Positions 8,072 through 15,995 of a stretch of DNA of 64,000 nt are shown piece after piece (the stretch's first letter is position 1; each line of letters opens with the position of its first letter). Position numbers and translations under genes: made by a program. The notes under the pieces are model-generated. The model did not search any database. It saw nothing but the letters and a program-made list of their open reading frames with translations, and had not been told where the DNA came from. The stretch is taken from contig NZ_AZDJ01000003.1 of the NCBI RefSeq assembly GCF_001434705.1, positions 1 through 64,000 of the forward strand, in the 5' to 3' direction. The DNA is from Lacticaseibacillus nasuensis JCM 17158 (GTDB taxonomy: Bacteria; Bacillota; Bacilli; Lactobacillales; Lactobacillaceae).

Positions 8072-9529
8072 TTACAAAACGGCAAGCACGATGAAGTTCA
8101 GGATGAAGCCGATGGTGACGATGCCGAGAATCGGGTGAATCTCGCGAATCTTGCCATCGATGATCTTAATCAGGCAGTAGAAGATGAATCCGGCGGCGAT
8201 GCCGTAAGAGATGTTGTACACCAGGCCCATGACGATTGAGGCCATGAACGCCGGCACGGCTTCGCGCAAGTTGCTCCAATCGATTTCCTTGAGGCTCGCC
8301 ATCATCATGACGCCGACGAGAATCAAGGCTGGGGCGACGGCTTGCGTCGGGACCACCGAAATGAGCGGGGCGAACACGGCGGAAATCAGGAAGCACGCGG
8401 CGGTCACCACGGAGGTTAACCCGGTCCGGCCACCGGCCCCGATCCCGGCCGCACTTTCGACGTAGGTCGTGGTGTTACTAGTGCCGAAGATGGCGCCGAT
8501 GCTGGTTGCGATGGAATCGGCGAACAAGGCCTTATCCATCTTGCTGGAGAACCCGTGACCATTTTCCATGGCCTGTTCGTCGGCAGCGGAGAAGATGCCG
8601 GTGCGCCGGCCCGTACCGATGAAGGTGCCCAGGGTATCGAAGGTATCCGAGAAGCTGAAGGCGAAAATCGACATGATGGACATCACGACTTTACCCGGGG
8701 TGGTGAAGAGGCTGCCCATCCCCTGAGCGGAGAAGGCGGCGCCAAACGTCGTGCCTAACTGCTGGAAGGAGTTGCCGAGGCTATCGGAAGCGGTGAAGTG
8801 CAGGTTGGTGACCCCCATCGGAATCCCAATCAAGGTGGTGACGACGATGCCGATGAGCACGGCGCCCGGGACTTTTTTGATGACGAGAATGGCCATGATG
8901 AACAGGCCAATCAAGGCTAGCAAGGCGCCGGACTGCGTGAAGTTGGTCAGCGCCGGGACGATGCCGCCGCCGGTGACAACGGAGGTCACCCCGCCCTTGT
9001 AGGTCGTCGTGGCGGCCTTGAACGCCGTATCGTTAATCGACAAAATATTGCTGGAATCAGACGTGAACTGCAGGAAGCCGGCGTTCTTCAAGCCGATGTA
9101 GCCGATGAAGACGCCGATCCCGCCGCCAATGGCATGTTGCAGCACTTCGGGAATCGCCATGATGATCATCTTCCGCACCTTGGTGACGGTGATCAGGATG
9201 TTGATCATCCCGCAGATGAACACCATCGCCAACGCTTGGCGCCAGGTGTAACCCAGCGCGAAGACCACGGTATAGGTGAAAAAGGCGTTGAGCCCCATCC
9301 CCGGGGCCAAGGCGTAAGGCACGTTGGCAAACAGCCCCATGACCAAGGTCCCCACCGCGCTAGCGATGATGGTCGCCATGAACACCGCTTGCGACGGCAT
9401 GCCGGCCAGCGACAGGACCTGCGGGTTAACGAAGAGAATGTAGGACATGGCGAAGAATGTAGTTAAACCGGCGACAATTTCCGTACCAACACGGGTATTG
9501 TTCGCTTTTAAATGAAAGAATGACTCCAT
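8072..9529 (-). CDS. pbuG: NCS2 family purine permease (AzgA/PbuG-like)
   Basis: A 485-residue membrane protein with about 13 hydrophobic segments, of the AzgA branch of NCS2 transporters that import hypoxanthine, guanine or adenine with protons. Conserved blocks are [14 protein letters not shown] (about 26-39), [17 protein letters not shown] (about 73-89) and [22 protein letters not shown], the central substrate-binding region. The start is ATG behind AAGGAG. A PurBox-like site lies at the distance from the promoter expected for PurR activation, which supports a purine role. Exact substrate preference is inference. Confidence 0.9.
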   Translation of the reverse strand: MESFFHLKANNTRVGTEIVAGLTTFFAMSYILFVNPQVLSLAGMPSQAVFMATIIASAVGTLVMGLFANVPYALAPGMGLNAFFTYTVVFALGYTWRQALAMVFICGMINILITVTKVRKMIIMAIPEVLQHAIGGGIGVFIGYIGLKNAGFLQFTSDSSNILSINDTAFKAATTTYKGGVTSVVTGGGIVPALTNFTQSGALLALIGLFIMAILVIKKVPGAVLIGIVVTTLIGIPMGVTNLHFTASDSLGNSFQQLGTTFGAAFSAQGMGSLFTTPGKVVMSIMSIFAFSFSDTFDTLGTFIGTGRRTGIFSAADEQAMENGHGFSSKMDKALFADSIATSIGAIFGTSNTTTYVESAAGIGAGGRTGLTSVVTAACFLISAVFAPLISVVPTQAVAPALILVGVMMMASLKEIDWSNLREAVPAFMASIVMGLVYNISYGIAAGFIFYCLIKIIDGKIREIHPILGIVTIGFILNFIVLAVL

Positions 9530-9561
9530 GATGTGCTCCTTCGTTCGTATTTGATAAGGTT

Positions 9562-9646
9562 AGCATACCCAAAACCCCGCCACGGCGCAAGAGCAAATCT
9601 GATTATTCTTTGACTTTTTCTGATTATCGTTCGGATTAACGTTCGA
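9562..9646 (-). promoter_or_regulatory. PurBox and promoter of purine permease
   Basis: On the minus strand TAATCCGAACGAT (core CCGAAC at 9629-9634) matches the PurBox consensus AWWWCCGAACWWT at 11 of 13 positions. A TATGCT -10 box lies at 9562-9567 with TTGCGC 17 bases upstream. The implied start near 9555 puts the box centre about 77 bases upstream, close to the -76 known for PurR activation in Lactococcus. A second, weaker core (TCGAAC, 9641-9646) lies 12 bases further. Confidence 0.65.
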
Positions 9647-9655
9647 TGACGGCCA

Positions 9656-9690
9656 ATAAAAAAGAAATCGATCAAATTCTGACCGATTTC
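9656..9690 (-). terminator. rho-independent terminator of lipoprotein gene
   Basis: On the minus strand GAAATCGGTCA and TGATCGATTTC form an 11-bp stem with one G-U pair, followed by TTTTTTATT. Confidence 0.88.
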
Positions 9691-9702
9691 TCCGGATGGT
9701 GT

Positions 9703-10464
9703 CTAGCGATCTGTGGTGGCCGTGGTGGCTTGTTGCCGCACCGCCGCCGGAATCGTGACCGTGTGGCCGGCATTCAATTGGGTGTAGGTCTGCGTGGCCG
9801 TTTCCACCAGTTTGCTGCCGTTCGTCGTCAGCGTCATGCTCAGGTGGACCCGCTTCGGCAGGTAGGTCTTTTTCGCCACGGTGACAGTGTACGTCACCGC
9901 CTTGATCTTGCTGGCCTTCACCTGCGCGGCGACCTGGGTGTTGTCGGCGGAGCCGTACCGCAACACCTGCTTCACCAGCGGCCGCAGCGCCTTGCCGTGT
10001 CCGCTGACGGTGACGACATAGGTGTGGCCTTTGGTGGTGACCTTACCCTTCGCCTTGGCCGCAGCCTGGGTGAAGGCCTTGGTCGTCATCGTTTGTTGAA
10101 TCGCCTTGACGTTCACCCCGAGGTCGGCGGTATTTTGCTTGTACCACTTGCCCGCGGTTTGGACGTAGGCGGTGGCCTGCGTTTGGTACAGCGCAATGGT
10201 TTGCGTCTTCACCTTGGGCGCGCCAATTGCCACCGTGGCGTGCAGTACCGTCGGGTCGGTGGAAAACTGCATCTTGGTGCGGTTCGTGACCGTTTCGCCG
10301 CTGGCCTTAACGGTTTGGCGCGCCTGAATCGTGCCGGAATCGACTGCTGCCGCCGCCGTGCTCATTTTGGTCAACACATGCGTGGCGCTTGGTCCGCTGT
10401 GGCGCTGGCAACCGGCCAACCCCACGCCGGCCACGACCACAATTCCGACCACCCATTTTCGCAT
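9703..10464 (-). CDS. lipoprotein, LppX/DUF6612-like
   Basis: A 253-residue exported lipoprotein. The signal peptide MRKWVVGIVVVAGVGLAGC has a clear lipobox LAGC with Cys19 as the lipidation site. The mature part is rich in Thr, Ala and Val with alternating beta-strand patterns (repeated KMQFSTDP, VHLSMTLTTNGSK types), as in the LolA/LppX-like beta-fold of Gram-positive lipoproteins. It has its own terminator and no operon partner. The ligand or role is unknown. The start is ATG with GGAGGTAG upstream. Confidence 0.75.
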   Translation of the reverse strand: MRKWVVGIVVVAGVGLAGCQRHSGPSATHVLTKMSTAAAAVDSGTIQARQTVKASGETVTNRTKMQFSTDPTVLHATVAIGAPKVKTQTIALYQTQATAYVQTAGKWYKQNTADLGVNVKAIQQTMTTKAFTQAAAKAKGKVTTKGHTYVVTVSGHGKALRPLVKQVLRYGSADNTQVAAQVKASKIKAVTYTVTVAKKTYLPKRVHLSMTLTTNGSKLVETATQTYTQLNAGHTVTIPAAVRQQATTATTDR

Positions 10465-10512
10465 CCCGCTACCTCCTTGTTCGTTGCTTCTAGCATACCA
10501 AACAATGCGGGG

Positions 10513-11508
10513 CTAGGTGCGCTTAACCTCGGTACTGGTGGTGCCGGTGGTCAAAAAATCGACGAGGTGTTGCAGGGAGAAGTACACCATATTGTGCACG
10601 GCAGTTTCCGTGTAGTAGGCAATGTGCGGCGTCAACACGACATTCGGCATCGCCAGTAGCTCGTCCCACAGCGGATCGTGGAAGCGGCCTTCCTTGCTGA
10701 GGGTTAGCAAATCGGCGGTTTCGTGTTCATAGGTGTCGATGCCGGCGCCAGCGAGCCGATGCTCACGCAACGCGGCCACCATCGCCTCAGTATCGACCAG
10801 GTTGCCTCGCGCCGTGTTGATCAACACCGCGTTAGGCTTCATGCTGGCAATGGCCGCTGAATCGATGATGTGGGTATTGGCCGGAATGCCGGGAATGTGC
10901 AAATCGATCACGTCACTGGTTCGCAACAACTCGTCCAGGCCAACGTAATCGATAAGATGGTCCTGATCGGTCACTGGATAGGGATCGTAGGCCTGGACCT
11001 TGGCGCCAAAACCTTCAAAAATCCGAATGGCGGTGCGACCGATGCGGCCGGCTCCGATGACGCCGACGGTTTGCTGACCGAGCTCGCGGCCAATGAACTT
11101 GGTGGCGCCATCGTAGTCGTCGGCTTGTAGCCGCGCGGCGACTTCGCCCACACGCCGCAGTACCTGCAAGGTCAAGGTCACGGCGAACTCGGCGATGGCA
11201 GCCGGTGAATACGCCGGCACGTTACTGATTTTCACGTCGTTGGCGGCAGCGGCAGCCAAGTCGATGTTGTCGGTGCCGACGTTACGGACCGCCAAATAAT
11301 GAATGCCAAACTCATGGAGCTTGGCAAACACCTCGGCCGAATACGGCGTCGTTTGTAACGCGTTGACGCCTTCGTAGCCTTTTGCCCAGTCGACGGTCGA
11401 TGCATCGAGCAATTCCTCATGAATGGTCAGGGTGTTGCCGGTTTCCTTGGCCCATTGCTGCATGTACGGGATCTCGTCAATCCGGGCACCATACGCAATA
11501 ATTTTCAC
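10513..11508 (-). CDS. D-2-hydroxyacid dehydrogenase (D-HicDH type)
   Basis: A 331-residue NAD-dependent enzyme that reduces 2-keto acids to D-2-hydroxyacids. From memory it follows the L. casei D-2-hydroxyisocaproate dehydrogenase almost throughout (KIIAYGAR start, NVPAYSPAAIAEFA, YYTETAVHNMVYFSLQHLVD end). The nucleotide-binding motif is GAGRIG near 152-157, and the catalytic residues are Arg234, Glu263 and His295. The start is GTG at 11508 behind AAGAGG; the upstream extension in the same frame has no ribosome binding site. It lies next to ogt and close to a D-Ala-D-X ligase. Branched 2-keto acids, rather than pyruvate, are the likely substrates. Confidence 0.92.
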   Translation of the reverse strand: MKIIAYGARIDEIPYMQQWAKETGNTLTIHEELLDASTVDWAKGYEGVNALQTTPYSAEVFAKLHEFGIHYLAVRNVGTDNIDLAAAAANDVKISNVPAYSPAAIAEFAVTLTLQVLRRVGEVAARLQADDYDGATKFIGRELGQQTVGVIGAGRIGRTAIRIFEGFGAKVQAYDPYPVTDQDHLIDYVGLDELLRTSDVIDLHIPGIPANTHIIDSAAIASMKPNAVLINTARGNLVDTEAMVAALREHRLAGAGIDTYEHETADLLTLSKEGRFHDPLWDELLAMPNVVLTPHIAYYTETAVHNMVYFSLQHLVDFLTTGTTSTEVKRT

Positions 11509-11605
11509 AGTGTTCGCCTCTTTCTCAATAAACTGCGCACAACTTGTCCGCATACTTTTAGTATAGCGTGGCCAACCCGCCGATGCGACTATTGTGGCAC
11601 GACCA

Positions 11606-12100
11606 TTAAAATTCGCTAACGCCACCGGCCTCAAGGACCAACAACGCTCGCTTCATCGCCACGCCGCCACGAAACTGCCCGATTTGGCCATCGCTGCGAA
11701 TCACGCGGTGGCAAGGCACCACCACCATCGCCGGGTTCTTCCCCACGGCCGTGGCCACCGCGCGCACCGCGGTCGGCCGGCCGATGGCAGTAGCAAGCTG
11801 ACCATACGTCCAGGTCGCCCCGTATGGAATCTGCTGCAACCCCGCCCAGACCTGCTGCTGAAACGCCGTTCCCGTCAAGGCCAAGGCGCCGGCGTACCGC
11901 CGCGCCTGGCCGGTCAGCAACGCCCGCACGCCGGCCACAGCCGGCGCCGCCAGCGCTGAGTCGATCAGTGAGGTGAGGCCAAACCGCCCCGCTTCGGCCA
12001 AACCGGCGTCTGGACTGCCGACAAATGCCAAGGCGCCATTGTCATTCGTCACAATCAGGTAGTCATGGTGCAGTGTGAGGTGCTGATAATAGTAGGTCAT
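11606..12100 (-). CDS. ogt: methylated-DNA--protein-cysteine methyltransferase
   Basis: A 164-residue suicide repair protein that transfers alkyl groups from O6-methylguanine to its own cysteine. The active-site motif PCHRVI is present, preceded by the helix-turn-helix segment [27 protein letters not shown] and followed by GQIGQFRGG. The length suits the Ogt form without the Ada domain. The start is ATG at 12100 behind AGGAGGG; the longer frame to 12136 lacks one. It is upstream of the D-hydroxyacid dehydrogenase on the same strand with about 97 bases between. Co-transcription is possible but unproven. Confidence 0.92.
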   Translation of the reverse strand: MTYYYQHLTLHHDYLIVTNDNGALAFVGSPDAGLAEAGRFGLTSLIDSALAAPAVAGVRALLTGQARRYAGALALTGTAFQQQVWAGLQQIPYGATWTYGQLATAIGRPTAVRAVATAVGKNPAMVVVPCHRVIRSDGQIGQFRGGVAMKRALLVLEAGGVSEF

Positions 12101-12255
12101 TGCGGCCCTCCTTTGAAGCCAGTGTACCCTTTTCAAACCGGGCTGCCCAATTGTGTAAGCGATTTAAATTTCGGTTAAAGCCGGCGCTGGCCTCGGCCAG
12201 CCGCGGCTTTTGTGGTAAGCTTAAGGTTCTATCACATACACGGAGGAGAAATCCC

Positions 12256-13314
12256 ATGAAGATTGTCGTTTTAGCAGGCGGCCGCAGTACCGAACGCAAC
12301 GTCTCGTTTTCTAGCGGCTACCGCATCACTAACGCCTTGCGCGAACGCGGGCATGAGGCGACATTTATCGACCTGTTCCTCGGCTACGACCTGCACGGCG
12401 CCGCGCCGGAATCGGTGTTTGCCGACGCCAACACGAGCCAGGATCTCAACATCTCAGACGCCATTTTGACCGACGCGGACATCAATGCCTTGCGCGCTGA
12501 CGGCACCACCCAGCTCTTCGGCCCGAACGTCTTGGCCATTTGCGAAGCCGCCGACATCGTTTTTCTCGCCTTACACGGCGGCGACGGTGAAAACGGCAAG
12601 GTCCAAGCCGTCCTCGACTTGAACAACGTCCGCTACACCGGCTCCGGCGCCTTGGCCAGTGGTAACACCATGAACAAGGTATATAGCAAGGAGATCATGT
12701 TGTATCACGGCATCAAAACCGCGGCCTTCGTCGAAATCACCCGGGATCAAGGCACCACCGGCCACACGTTGCCTTTCCCTTACCCGGTGGTCTTGAAGCC
12801 AACCAGCGGCGGCTCCAGCGTCGGGACCCACATCGTGCACAACGACGCGGAGCTGGCCAGCGGCTTGGCCGACGTGTTCCGGTTTGATAATTCCGCCATC
12901 ATCGAAGCCTTCATCACCGGCCGTGAGTTTTCCTTGGGTGTGGTCAACGGTCACGCTTTCCCGGCTATCGAAATCAAGGTCCATGACGGCTGGTACGATT
13001 TCGAGCACAAGTTCCAGCCCGGCCACACCGACTTCATCACCCCGCCACACGACCTGCCAGCTGCCGTGCACGACGAAATGAAGCGCGTCGCGGTGCAAAC
13101 GATGCAGGTGCTTGGTATGCAGAATTACGGCCGCATCGACTTCTTCGCCAATGACGACGGCGTTTGGGTCATCGAAGGCAACAACCTACCTGGCATGACG
13201 CCGCTCTCGCTGTTGCCCCAAGAGGCCGAGGCGGAAGGCGTCAGCTACCCCGAACTCGTCGACAGCATCGTCGCCGGCAAGCTCAAGCTTTACGCCAGTG
13301 GTATGGCCAACTAA
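12256..13314 (+). CDS. D-alanine--D-X ligase family (Ddl paralogue)
   Basis: A 352-residue ATP-grasp enzyme of the D-Ala-D-Ala ligase family. Motifs are [16 protein letters not shown] (7-21), [14 protein letters not shown] (104-117), [15 protein letters not shown] (178-192), YGRIDFF (291-297) and EGNNLPGMT (307-315). In the omega loop (WYDFEHKF) Phe253 stands where D-Ala-D-Ala ligases have the second Tyr of YDYxxKY; Phe there is the known mark of D-Ala-D-Lac ligases. The N-terminus resembles clostridial-type Ddl paralogues more than the usual Lactobacillus ddl, so it may be a second enzyme. The start is ATG at 12256 behind GGAGGAG. Confidence 0.82.
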   Translation: MKIVVLAGGRSTERNVSFSSGYRITNALRERGHEATFIDLFLGYDLHGAAPESVFADANTSQDLNISDAILTDADINALRADGTTQLFGPNVLAICEAADIVFLALHGGDGENGKVQAVLDLNNVRYTGSGALASGNTMNKVYSKEIMLYHGIKTAAFVEITRDQGTTGHTLPFPYPVVLKPTSGGSSVGTHIVHNDAELASGLADVFRFDNSAIIEAFITGREFSLGVVNGHAFPAIEIKVHDGWYDFEHKFQPGHTDFITPPHDLPAAVHDEMKRVAVQTMQVLGMQNYGRIDFFANDDGVWVIEGNNLPGMTPLSLLPQEAEAEGVSYPELVDSIVAGKLKLYASGMAN

Positions 13315-13327
13315 TCCTCACCAACCC

Positions 13328-13365
13328 CACCCCCTGCGGCCTACTGCCGCAGGGGGTGTTGCTTT
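13328..13365 (+). terminator. rho-independent terminator of ligase gene
   Basis: CACCCCCTGCGG and CCGCAGGGGGTG form a perfect 12-bp stem around a 7-base loop, followed by TTGCTTT. Confidence 0.85.
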
Positions 13366-13420
13366 ACCGAGGCGCAAAAAATCGAGACGAATAGATTAAA
13401 AATTGACCACGACTAAATTG

Positions 13421-13450
13421 TTGACCGTGAAAACGTCACCATGCTATCAT
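13421..13450 (+). promoter_or_regulatory. promoter of candidate structured RNA
   Basis: TTGACC (13421-13426) and TATCAT (13445-13450) are 18 bases apart, giving a start near 13457. No ribosome binding site plus start codon follows. Confidence 0.65.
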
Positions 13451-13456
13451 GATGTC

Positions 13457-14038
13457 AGACAAGTCCGTTATCGTTGGGTGGGGTCATACGTAGGGCCACT
13501 GCATTCCCGGGGTAAGACGACTAGTTGCCTACTGGCGCGGGTAACGCCCGCGCTGGGCTAGTGGCCCTCCACAGCCGAAGCTTACGGCCCTAAAACTGGG
13601 GCACACCAGGGGGTACAGGCACAGCCAAGAGTAAAGAAACTCGCGGCAGGCGGCAACGCCAGGTCCAGCGCAACGCTGAAGTCCCGAGCTTGCTTGGGCA
13701 TCCTAATTGAAGGCATCGCCAGCAATGGCGATAGGTGGCAACGGCCTTGGGCTCGGCCATCTGCTGCGGGGCAACCCGCAGGCAATCACGCCAAGGACGC
13801 TGAGGGGTCACCCAGAGGCGTCTTTGGTGTGTTTTTGTGGCAGTTTTGGGCGTCGCTGTCCACGTCGCCTCATCAAGCGGGCGCCGTGGACAGCGATATT
13901 CCGATGCCGTTATGTTGTGCCCGTTGACGTCACCCACCGAACATGCGATAATCACTGACGGTGCCAAACCATAGACGAGTTCTCCAAGATCGGCGCGCAA
14001 GCGTTCAGAAGGTCAGCGGAGGCTCGTCGTTTTTGTTT
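13457..14038 (+). ncRNA. candidate large structured noncoding RNA, about 580 nt
   Basis: No credible protein gene lies here, yet the stretch is packed with stable stems: 13493-13500/13560-13567 enclosing 13535-13541/13547-13553; 13683-13689/13692-13698; 13715-13721/13726-13732; 13764-13770/13775-13781; 13789-13800/13818-13829 (12 bp with G-U pairs); 13853-13864/13885-13896 (12 bp perfect). Four hairpins are capped by GCAA tetraloops (13653-13656, 13722-13725, 13771-13774, 13997-14000). A promoter precedes it, and a closing stem 13974-13985/14018-14028 followed by GTTTTTGTTT ends it. It does not resemble RNase P RNA, tmRNA, 6S or SRP RNA. Size and build recall the ornate RNA classes of Lactobacillales such as ROOL or GOLLD; that link is a guess. 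It lies between the ligase gene and a MarR gene. Confidence 0.7.
13974..14038 (+). terminator. 3' closing hairpin and T-rich tract of the structured RNA
   Basis: GACGAG (13974-13979) pairs with CTCGTC (14023-14028) and CTCC (13982-13985) with GGAG (14018-14021), enclosing a GCAA-capped hairpin. GTTTTTGTTT follows at 14029-14038. Confidence 0.55.
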
Positions 14039-14140
14039 GCCTCGCGTTAACCCCAACCGATAGGGCTAACCCTGCTAGCCACCGCCAAGCCTTGTCATTT
14101 TTACTCCTAGAATTCCTTCGCTTACCTGGCGTTTACCAAA

Positions 14141-14183
14141 CTAATTCGTTTTTGTTGACAGAAACGAACTAGCCTTGTTAAAC
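14141..14183 (+). promoter_or_regulatory. promoter with 32-bp dyad (MarR autoregulation)
   Basis: TTGACA (14155-14160) and TTAAAC (14178-14183) are 17 bases apart. CTAATTCGTTT (14141-14151) and AAACGAACTAG (14162-14172) are inverted repeats with one mismatch, flanking the -35 box. This is the probable operator for the MarR protein encoded just downstream. Confidence 0.65.
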
Positions 14184-14239
14184 TGGTGGCACTTAGTTAG
14201 GAGCGCTCAGTCAAGGCTAACCAGCAAGGAGACTTTTTC

Positions 14240-14821
14240 ATGACCAACGATACCCAAGAGTTACTCAAAGTGTTTGCGCGCTTATTTCGCCAGCCGACGT
14301 TTACCCAGGCGGTGATGTTTAGCCAACGCCTCACCGCTTCCCCGGCGGCGCAACGCGGGCCGTTGCCAGTGCTGCAACTGCTCGCCACCAAGCAGCCACT
14401 GACCAACGCCGAAATCGTCGAGGCCCTCGACATACGGCCGAGTTCCGTGTCTGCCTTAGTGGCCAAGCTAGAGGAGCGTGGCTTGATTACCCGGCAACCC
14501 GATCCTGACGACGGCCGGGTGATGCAAATCACGCTGACTGCCGCCGGCCAGGCGCTCATCGAGAAGCGGCGGGCGCAACATGATGCCATTAGTGAGGACA
14601 TCCTCGGCGGGCTTAGCGACAGCGAGCAAGCGACGCTGAGTCAGCTGCTGAATAAGCTGCTCGACCAGCTGCAGACCACCTACCCCGACGACGATCGCCT
14701 GCCGTTCCCGCCGCGCTTTCAAGACGATATGCTCCGCTGGGACGGGCGCCGCATGGGTCCCCACCATCGGCACCACCACGGTGAGGCCGACTGGCGGCCA
14801 CGGGCTCACGATGAGCAATAA
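14240..14821 (+). CDS. MarR family regulator with histidine-rich tail
   Basis: A 193-residue regulator. The winged-helix MarR domain covers roughly residues 30-145 (PLTNAEIVEALDIRPSSVSAL, wing at RQPDPDDGRVMQ). The C-terminal 35 residues are unusual: proline- and arginine-containing, with six His in GPHHRHHHGEADWRP and a further His near the end, suggesting metal binding or a solubility tail. Such His-tailed MarR proteins in lactobacilli often precede multidrug ABC exporter genes, but here no exporter follows. The start is ATG behind AAGGAG, and a 32-bp dyad covers the promoter. A metal or drug ligand is speculation. Confidence 0.85.
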   Translation: MTNDTQELLKVFARLFRQPTFTQAVMFSQRLTASPAAQRGPLPVLQLLATKQPLTNAEIVEALDIRPSSVSALVAKLEERGLITRQPDPDDGRVMQITLTAAGQALIEKRRAQHDAISEDILGGLSDSEQATLSQLLNKLLDQLQTTYPDDDRLPFPPRFQDDMLRWDGRRMGPHHRHHHGEADWRPRAHDEQ

Positions 14822-14827
14822 ATGAGA

Positions 14828-14855
14828 TTGACATGAAATTCCCGTGTGGTAAGAT
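14828..14855 (+). promoter_or_regulatory. promoter of T-box-metQ unit
   Basis: TTGACA (14828-14833) and TAAGAT (14850-14855) are 16 bases apart, placing the leader start near 14862. Confidence 0.75.
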
Positions 14856-14861
14856 AATGGC

Positions 14862-15117
14862 AATTTCAGATTTCCAAACAGAATCGTGTGAGTAACCTTT
14901 CCTAGACTGTCCAGAAAACCCGGTGTGCTGAGAGCGGGGTAGCGCGGAATGGTGAAGATGGCACGATACCATGGCGGCGCTGAGCAATTGCTAGGCGTCG
15001 CTGGTCGGCAACCATTACCTTGCACGCGGATGTTTGTCCGTCGAGGACCGCTTAGCGGTCGAATTAGAATGGTACCGTGGGCTCCCTCACTTCTATGAAG
15101 TGGGGGAGTCTTTTTGT
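14862..15117 (+). promoter_or_regulatory. T-box riboswitch leader (probably methionine)
   Basis: The T-box sequence AGAATGGTACCGTGGG lies at 15066-15081 and is followed by a terminator hairpin (15082-15093/15097-15108, then TCTTTTT). The TGGT bulge would pair with a tRNA acceptor end ACCA, consistent with discriminator A of tRNA-Met. ATG triplets occur in the Stem I region (14958, 14971), but I could not fix the specifier loop. The downstream gene is a MetQ lipoprotein, so uncharged tRNA-Met should raise its expression. Confidence 0.9.
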
Positions 15118-15142
15118 TTGGATCAATAAGGGGGAAATTGTC

Positions 15143-15964
15143 ATGAAGAAACGATTCAAGTGGTTAGGCGTGGCCTTAGCCTGCATAGCGGTGATTGGCT
15201 TGGCCGGATGCGGCAAGAGTAGTAGCAGCGGCAAAACGGTCAAAGTCGGCATCGTCGGCTCCGACAAGGGCGGTGTGTGGAAAACCGTTGCCGCAGACGT
15301 CAAAAAAGACGGCATCAACCTGAAAGTCGTCGAGTTCTCCGACTACGATCAGCCCAACATCGCCTTACGTGACGGTGACTTGGATATTAACGCCACCCAG
15401 CAGCGGTCGTTTCTAGCCGCCTGGGACAAGGAGCATAAGACGACCCTCACGCCCATCGGCAACACCGTCATCGCCCCGCTGGCCGTCTATTCGGACAAGC
15501 TCAAAAGCCTGAAGGGCCTTAAGAAAGGCGCCACCATCGCCATTCCCAACGACTCCACCGACGAAACCCGCTCCCTGCAACTGCTAAGTGAAGCCGGCCT
15601 GATCAAGGTTGACCCCAGCAAGGACCTGCCGACGCTCACCGACATCACCGAAAACAAGTTGAAGCTCAAGCTGAAGGAGCTGGCCCCGAACCTGATCCCA
15701 AAGGCCCTGCCGGATGTCGATCTCGCCATCATCAACTCAGGTATCGCCAGCGACGCCAAGTTGAAGCCGACCGACGCCTTGTACCGCGCCAAGGTCACCA
15801 AGGCCAGCAAGCCTTGGATCAACTGCATTGCCGCCCGCAAGAAAGACGTTCACAACAAGACGTACCAGAAGATCGTCAAGGCTTACCAAACCGAGAAGAT
15901 TGCCAAGTTGATCAAAAAGGTCAATCAAGGCAGTGTGATTCCGGCTTGGAACATCAAGTTGTAA
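15143..15964 (+). CDS. metQ: methionine ABC transporter substrate-binding lipoprotein
   Basis: A 273-residue NlpA/MetQ lipoprotein that captures methionine at the cell surface. The signal peptide ends in LAGC with Cys23 as the lipidation site. The mature domain shows VKVGIVGSDKGGVWKTVAADV, VEFSDYDQPNIALRDGDLDINATQQ and LKELAPNLIPKALPDVDLAIINSGIA, which follow the family. The start is ATG at 15143 behind GGGGGAAA. It is controlled by a T-box leader and stands alone: metN and metP are not adjacent, so it must work with a transporter encoded elsewhere. Confidence 0.93.
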   Translation: MKKRFKWLGVALACIAVIGLAGCGKSSSSGKTVKVGIVGSDKGGVWKTVAADVKKDGINLKVVEFSDYDQPNIALRDGDLDINATQQRSFLAAWDKEHKTTLTPIGNTVIAPLAVYSDKLKSLKGLKKGATIAIPNDSTDETRSLQLLSEAGLIKVDPSKDLPTLTDITENKLKLKLKELAPNLIPKALPDVDLAIINSGIASDAKLKPTDALYRAKVTKASKPWINCIAARKKDVHNKTYQKIVKAYQTEKIAKLIKKVNQGSVIPAWNIKL

Positions 15965-15967
15965 GCA

Positions 15968-15995
15968 AAAAGGCTGAGCATCCGCTCAGCCTTTT
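15968..15995. terminator. bidirectional terminator metQ/queH
   Basis: AAAAGGCTGAGC (15968-15979) and GCTCAGCCTTTT (15984-15995) pair perfectly over 12 bp around ATCC. The 3' end of queH lies inside the hairpin. Confidence 0.9.

Noticed and set aside
9646-10659. 337-codon plus-strand frame opposite the lipoprotein gene
   Set aside because: It is antisense to a gene with signal peptide, lipobox, ribosome binding site and terminator, and its translation is a low-complexity Arg/Gly/His sequence.
12100-12255. Longer N-terminus of the D-Ala-D-X ligase
   Set aside because: The extension overlaps the ogt promoter region, has no ribosome binding site, and the family N-terminus begins at MKIVVLAGG behind GGAGGAG.
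13590-14000. Open reading frames of 67-136 codons on both strands in the 13.5-14.0 kb gap
   Set aside because: None has a ribosome binding site, the proteins are rich in Arg, Cys and Trp without pattern, and frames on both strands overlap the same stems, as expected by chance in GC-rich structured DNA.
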